A DNA stretch of 64,000 nt, taken from positions 51,392-115,391 of the forward strand of contig NZ_JAHWYN010000015.1 of the NCBI RefSeq assembly GCF_019351435.1. Reading direction: 5' to 3'. Below the pieces are notes generated by a model. The model had not been told where the DNA came from and did no database searches. It was given only the letters and a program-made list of their open reading frames with translations. The stretch is from Flavobacterium taihuense (GTDB taxonomy: Bacteria; Bacteroidota; Bacteroidia; Flavobacteriales; Flavobacteriaceae). A program made the position numbers and the translations under genes. Shown here piece after piece: positions 61,654 through 64,000 of this stretch; position 1 is the stretch's first letter; the number at the start of each line of letters is the position of its first letter.

Positions 61654-62883
61654 ATGAATACAACTATCCGCATTAAATTATCTGTAATGATGTTTCTGGA
61701 ATTTTTTATCTGGGGGGCATGGTTCGTCACTCTAGGTACTTTTTTAGGAAACAATTTAAAAGCTTCTGGTTCAGAAACGGCAGCTGTTTTTTCCACCCAA
61801 TCTTGGGGAGCCATCATTGCGCCCTTTATTATTGGTTTGATTGCGGATCGTTATTTTAATGCTGAGAAAATCTTAGGTGTCTTGCATTTGGCGGGTGCAT
61901 TTTTAATGTACCAAATGTATCAATCAGCAGATGTTGGGACGTTTTATGTTTATGTATTGAGTTATATGGTTTTATATATGCCAACATTAGCTTTGGTAAA
62001 TTCAGTGGCATTTAATCAAATGAATGATCCAGAGAAAGAGTTTGCTAATATAAGAGTTTGGGGAACCATTGGTTGGATTTTAGCAGGTTTATCTATTAGT
62101 TTCTTGTTTCATTGGGATTCTACTGAAGCTGTTTCTAATGGATTACTTAAAAATACCTTCCTTTTGGCTGGAATTGCGGCTTTGGTTTTAGGTCTATTAA
62201 GTTTTACATTACCAAAAACACCACCGAAAGTTAGTGAGGGAAAAATTAAAATTTCTGATATTATAGGTCTAGATGCTTTAAAACTTTTAAAAGATAAAAA
62301 CTTCTTGATATTTTTCATTTCATCGATTCTAATTTGCATTCCATTGGCTTTTTATTATCAAAACGCACATCCTTTCTTGACAGCAGCCGGAGTTGAAAAT
62401 CCAACAGGAAAAATGGCGATTGGACAAATATCCGAAGCGCTATTTCTATTATTCATTCCTGTGTTTTTTGCCCGCTTTGGATTCAAGAAAACAATTTTGG
62501 TGGGAATGCTTGCTTGGGCAGTTCGTTACGTTTTATTTGCTTATGGCAATGGTGATGATTTGAGTTTTATGCTTATTATTGGAATCGCTTTACATGGAAT
62601 TTGTTATGATTTTTTCTTTGTTTCTGGACAAATTTATACCAATTCAAAAGCAGGGGAAAAATACAAAAGTGCTGCTCAAGGTTTAATTACTTTAGCGACT
62701 TATGGTATTGGAATGTTAATTGGGTTTGCTGTTGCAGGTTGGATTACGGATAATTATAAAACTGTTGAAGGAGCAATCAATTGGCAAATGGTATGGATAA
62801 TTCCTGCCGGAATTGCTTTTGCAGTATTCTTGATTTTTGCTCTTTTATTTCAAGATAAAAACAAAACAGTAAATAAAATTTAA
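61654..62883 (+). CDS. MFS transporter, nucleoside-permease-like (sugar cluster member)
   Basis: A 409-residue, roughly 12-helix transporter, paralogue of the one at 28511-29893 (same W-G-A-W start, G-L-I-A-D-R-Y-F-N-A-E-K-I-L-G and S-x-A-Q-G-L-I-T-L-A-T-Y-G-I-G blocks). Here it lies in an oxidoreductase/epimerase cluster, so it more likely carries the sugar or keto-sugar intermediate than a nucleoside. No signal peptide cleavage expected. It follows the DUF1080 gene by 39 bases. Confidence 0.86.
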   Translation: MNTTIRIKLSVMMFLEFFIWGAWFVTLGTFLGNNLKASGSETAAVFSTQSWGAIIAPFIIGLIADRYFNAEKILGVLHLAGAFLMYQMYQSADVGTFYVYVLSYMVLYMPTLALVNSVAFNQMNDPEKEFANIRVWGTIGWILAGLSISFLFHWDSTEAVSNGLLKNTFLLAGIAALVLGLLSFTLPKTPPKVSEGKIKISDIIGLDALKLLKDKNFLIFFISSILICIPLAFYYQNAHPFLTAAGVENPTGKMAIGQISEALFLLFIPVFFARFGFKKTILVGMLAWAVRYVLFAYGNGDDLSFMLIIGIALHGICYDFFFVSGQIYTNSKAGEKYKSAAQGLITLATYGIGMLIGFAVAGWITDNYKTVEGAINWQMVWIIPAGIAFAVFLIFALLFQDKNKTVNKI

Positions 62884-62903
62884 GTAATTTAAATATAGAA
62901 GAA

Positions 62904-62957
62904 ATGAGTACAAGTTTTGATAGAAGAACCACTATAAAAGGCAATTGCAATTTGTGA
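62904..62957 (+). pseudogene. Remnant of a twin-arginine leader
   Basis: A 17-codon frame M-S-T-S-F-D-R-R-T-T-I-K-G ends in TGA after N-C-N-L. The D-R-R-T-T-I-K-G part is a convincing TAT leader start. Removing one C at 62943 would read I-K-G-I-A-I, the expected continuation of a TAT leader in this phylum, but the frame then also ends. Only the beginning survives, between the MFS gene and the last TIM-barrel gene, the place where a further exported oxidoreductase is often found. I read it as the stump of a deleted gene. Confidence 0.6.
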
Positions 62958-62984
62958 TATTTAATAATTTAAAAAATAAAAGCA

Positions 62985-63857
62985 ATGATAAAACGTAGAG
63001 ATTTTATAATTAACAGTGGTTTGGCTTTAGGCGCATTGGCAATTGCTCCTTCCCTAGCCTTTTCAACTAAACCAAAAAATATTGGTCTTCAATTGTACAC
63101 TTTGAGAGATGCATTTTCTAAAGACGTAAAAGAAGTTTTGGAACATGTTGCTAAATCTGGGTATAAAGAAGTTGAAACTTATGGATTTTCCAATGAAAAA
63201 GGATTTTTTGGCACTTCGCCAAAAGATTTCAAAAAGATCCTTACTGATAATGGACTAAAAGCTACTAGTGGTCATTATGATTTTAAATCGCTAATAAAAG
63301 ACAATAATTCAGACTTTTTGAAGTCTTGCATTGAATGTGCCAATGTATTAGGAAGTGAATATGTTACTGTTCCTTGGTTGGAAGAAAGTTTGAGAAGTAA
63401 TTTAGACGATTACAAACGAATTGCTCAAAAAGTAAACGAAGCAGCAACTTTATGTAAACAATCAGGTTTAAAATTAGCTTATCATAACCATGATTTTGAG
63501 TTCACGAAGTATGGAAATCAATGTGGATACGATATTTTATTGCAAGAAACAGATAAAAAGTTAGTCGATTTTGAATTGGATTTGTATTGGGCTGTTCGCT
63601 CAGGAAATGATCCTTTGCAATTGTTTAAAGCTAATCCTGGTCGATTTACTATGTGGCATGTAAAAGATATGGATAAATCCAAAGTGGAATGGAATACAGA
63701 AATTGGTGAAGGAAGTATCAACTTTAAAGCTATTTTTGCTGAAGCGAAACTTTCAGGAATGCAACACTTTTTTGTGGAACAAGAAACTAATTACTCTCCA
63801 AATCCAATTGAATCAATTAAAACAAGTTGGGACTATGTGTCTAAAGAATTAATTTAA
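62985..63857 (+). CDS. Sugar isomerase/epimerase-like TIM barrel with TAT leader
   Basis: A 290-residue TIM-barrel protein exported as a folded protein: M-I-K-R-R-D-F-I-I-N-S-G-L-A-L-G-A-L-A-I-A-P-S-L-A-F, twin arginines at 4-5. The barrel contains metal-ligand-like L-A-Y-H-N-H-D-F-E-F, V-D-F-E-L-D-L-Y-W, W-H-V-K-D-M and H-F-F-V-E-Q-E, as in sugar phosphate isomerase/epimerases and inositol-type enzymes. In the periplasm the substrate is likely an unphosphorylated (keto-)sugar. It ends the cluster; then comes the hairpin region at the window edge. Confidence 0.85.
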   Translation: MIKRRDFIINSGLALGALAIAPSLAFSTKPKNIGLQLYTLRDAFSKDVKEVLEHVAKSGYKEVETYGFSNEKGFFGTSPKDFKKILTDNGLKATSGHYDFKSLIKDNNSDFLKSCIECANVLGSEYVTVPWLEESLRSNLDDYKRIAQKVNEAATLCKQSGLKLAYHNHDFEFTKYGNQCGYDILLQETDKKLVDFELDLYWAVRSGNDPLQLFKANPGRFTMWHVKDMDKSKVEWNTEIGEGSINFKAIFAEAKLSGMQHFFVEQETNYSPNPIESIKTSWDYVSKELI

Positions 63858-63907
63858 TTTTTTTAATGTGATATTTTTAGGTAGTGTCTCACTAAGTGTG
63901 TAAGTTG

Positions 63908-63978
63908 AAAAGTTATTCTGAAAAATATTTGAGCTAATTTAAAAAGCTCAAAAATATTTTTTGGAAATAACTTTTTTG
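63908..63978. repeat. Large imperfect hairpin at the window end
   Basis: A left arm AGTTATTCTGAAAAATATTT...GAGCT (about 63911-63936) pairs with AGCTC...AAATATTTTTTGGAAATAACT (about 63946-63971), with a short A/T loop. Just before it is TAGTGTCTCACTAAGTGTGTAA (63880-63901), which looks like the edge of a mobile element. Could be a terminator for the cluster or the tip of an insertion sequence extending beyond the window. Confidence 0.5.
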
Positions 63979-64000
63979 CTATTTTTAAAATTACATAGTT

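Overview
The window is a piece of a low-GC Bacteroidota chromosome, almost certainly a Flavobacterium or a close relative. Several things point there: the fused lpxC-fabZ gene inside an lpxD-lpxC/fabZ-lpxA-efp operon, the type IX secretion gene porQ between lon and cmk, -7 promoter boxes of the TAnnTTTG type, AT-rich intergenic DNA with palindromic repeats, and a possible S-D-D-D-type lipoprotein export signal. I see no tRNA, rRNA, CRISPR array or complete insertion sequence.

Layout. (1) 1-7.3 kb: end of an HD-domain gene, then lipid A synthesis (lpxD, lpxC-fabZ, lpxA), efp, a second lpxD-like gene, an NTF2-like protein and sucD. (2) 7.3-8.6 kb, minus strand: msrB and an alpha/beta hydrolase. 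(3) 8.8-17.3 kb: glycogen/alpha-glucan block glgA-glgC-glgE-maltokinase-glgB. It combines the ADP-glucose route with the maltose-1-phosphate route, but has no treS. (4) 17.4-23.7 kb: an M48 lipoprotein protease, a UMF1-type MFS protein, a minus-strand ECF sigma / anti-sigma / two beta-rich exported protein operon, and a lipoprotein. (5) 24-32.1 kb: lon, porQ, cmk, a nucleoside-permease-like MFS gene and rpsA. (6) 32.7-38.5 kb: a sugar operon on the minus strand (LamB-like porin, ketose 3-epimerase, fructokinase with an in-frame stop, FucP-type transporter), divergent from a Nudix/NrtR-type regulator. (7) 38.5-54 kb: mixed accessory and housekeeping genes, including a Bcr/CflA efflux protein, a PAS histidine kinase, a rhamnogalacturonan acetylesterase, an AIPR defence-type protein, NDH-2, two helicases and a YbdG-like mechanosensitive channel. 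(8) 54.3-63.9 kb: a nine-gene oxidative sugar cluster (gluconate-2-dehydrogenase subunit 3-like protein, GMC dehydrogenase, cytochrome c, two Gfo/Idh/MocA oxidoreductases, DUF1080 protein, nucleoside-permease-like MFS protein, two TIM-barrel isomerases).

Most interesting points. The nine-gene cluster looks like a glycoside 3-oxidation / 3-keto-glycoside cleavage route split between periplasm and cytoplasm, and it holds the short remnant of a further twin-arginine gene. The ketose operon carries a single TGG-to-TGA nonsense change in its kinase. A copy of the last nine codons of ndh, different only at synonymous sites and in the stop codon, lies 3.7 kb from the real gene and brackets the acetylesterase/AIPR segment, which suggests that segment is an insertion. 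Several dispersed palindromic repeat families sit in the intergenic gaps.

All functions come from reading motifs and gene order; no database search was possible.
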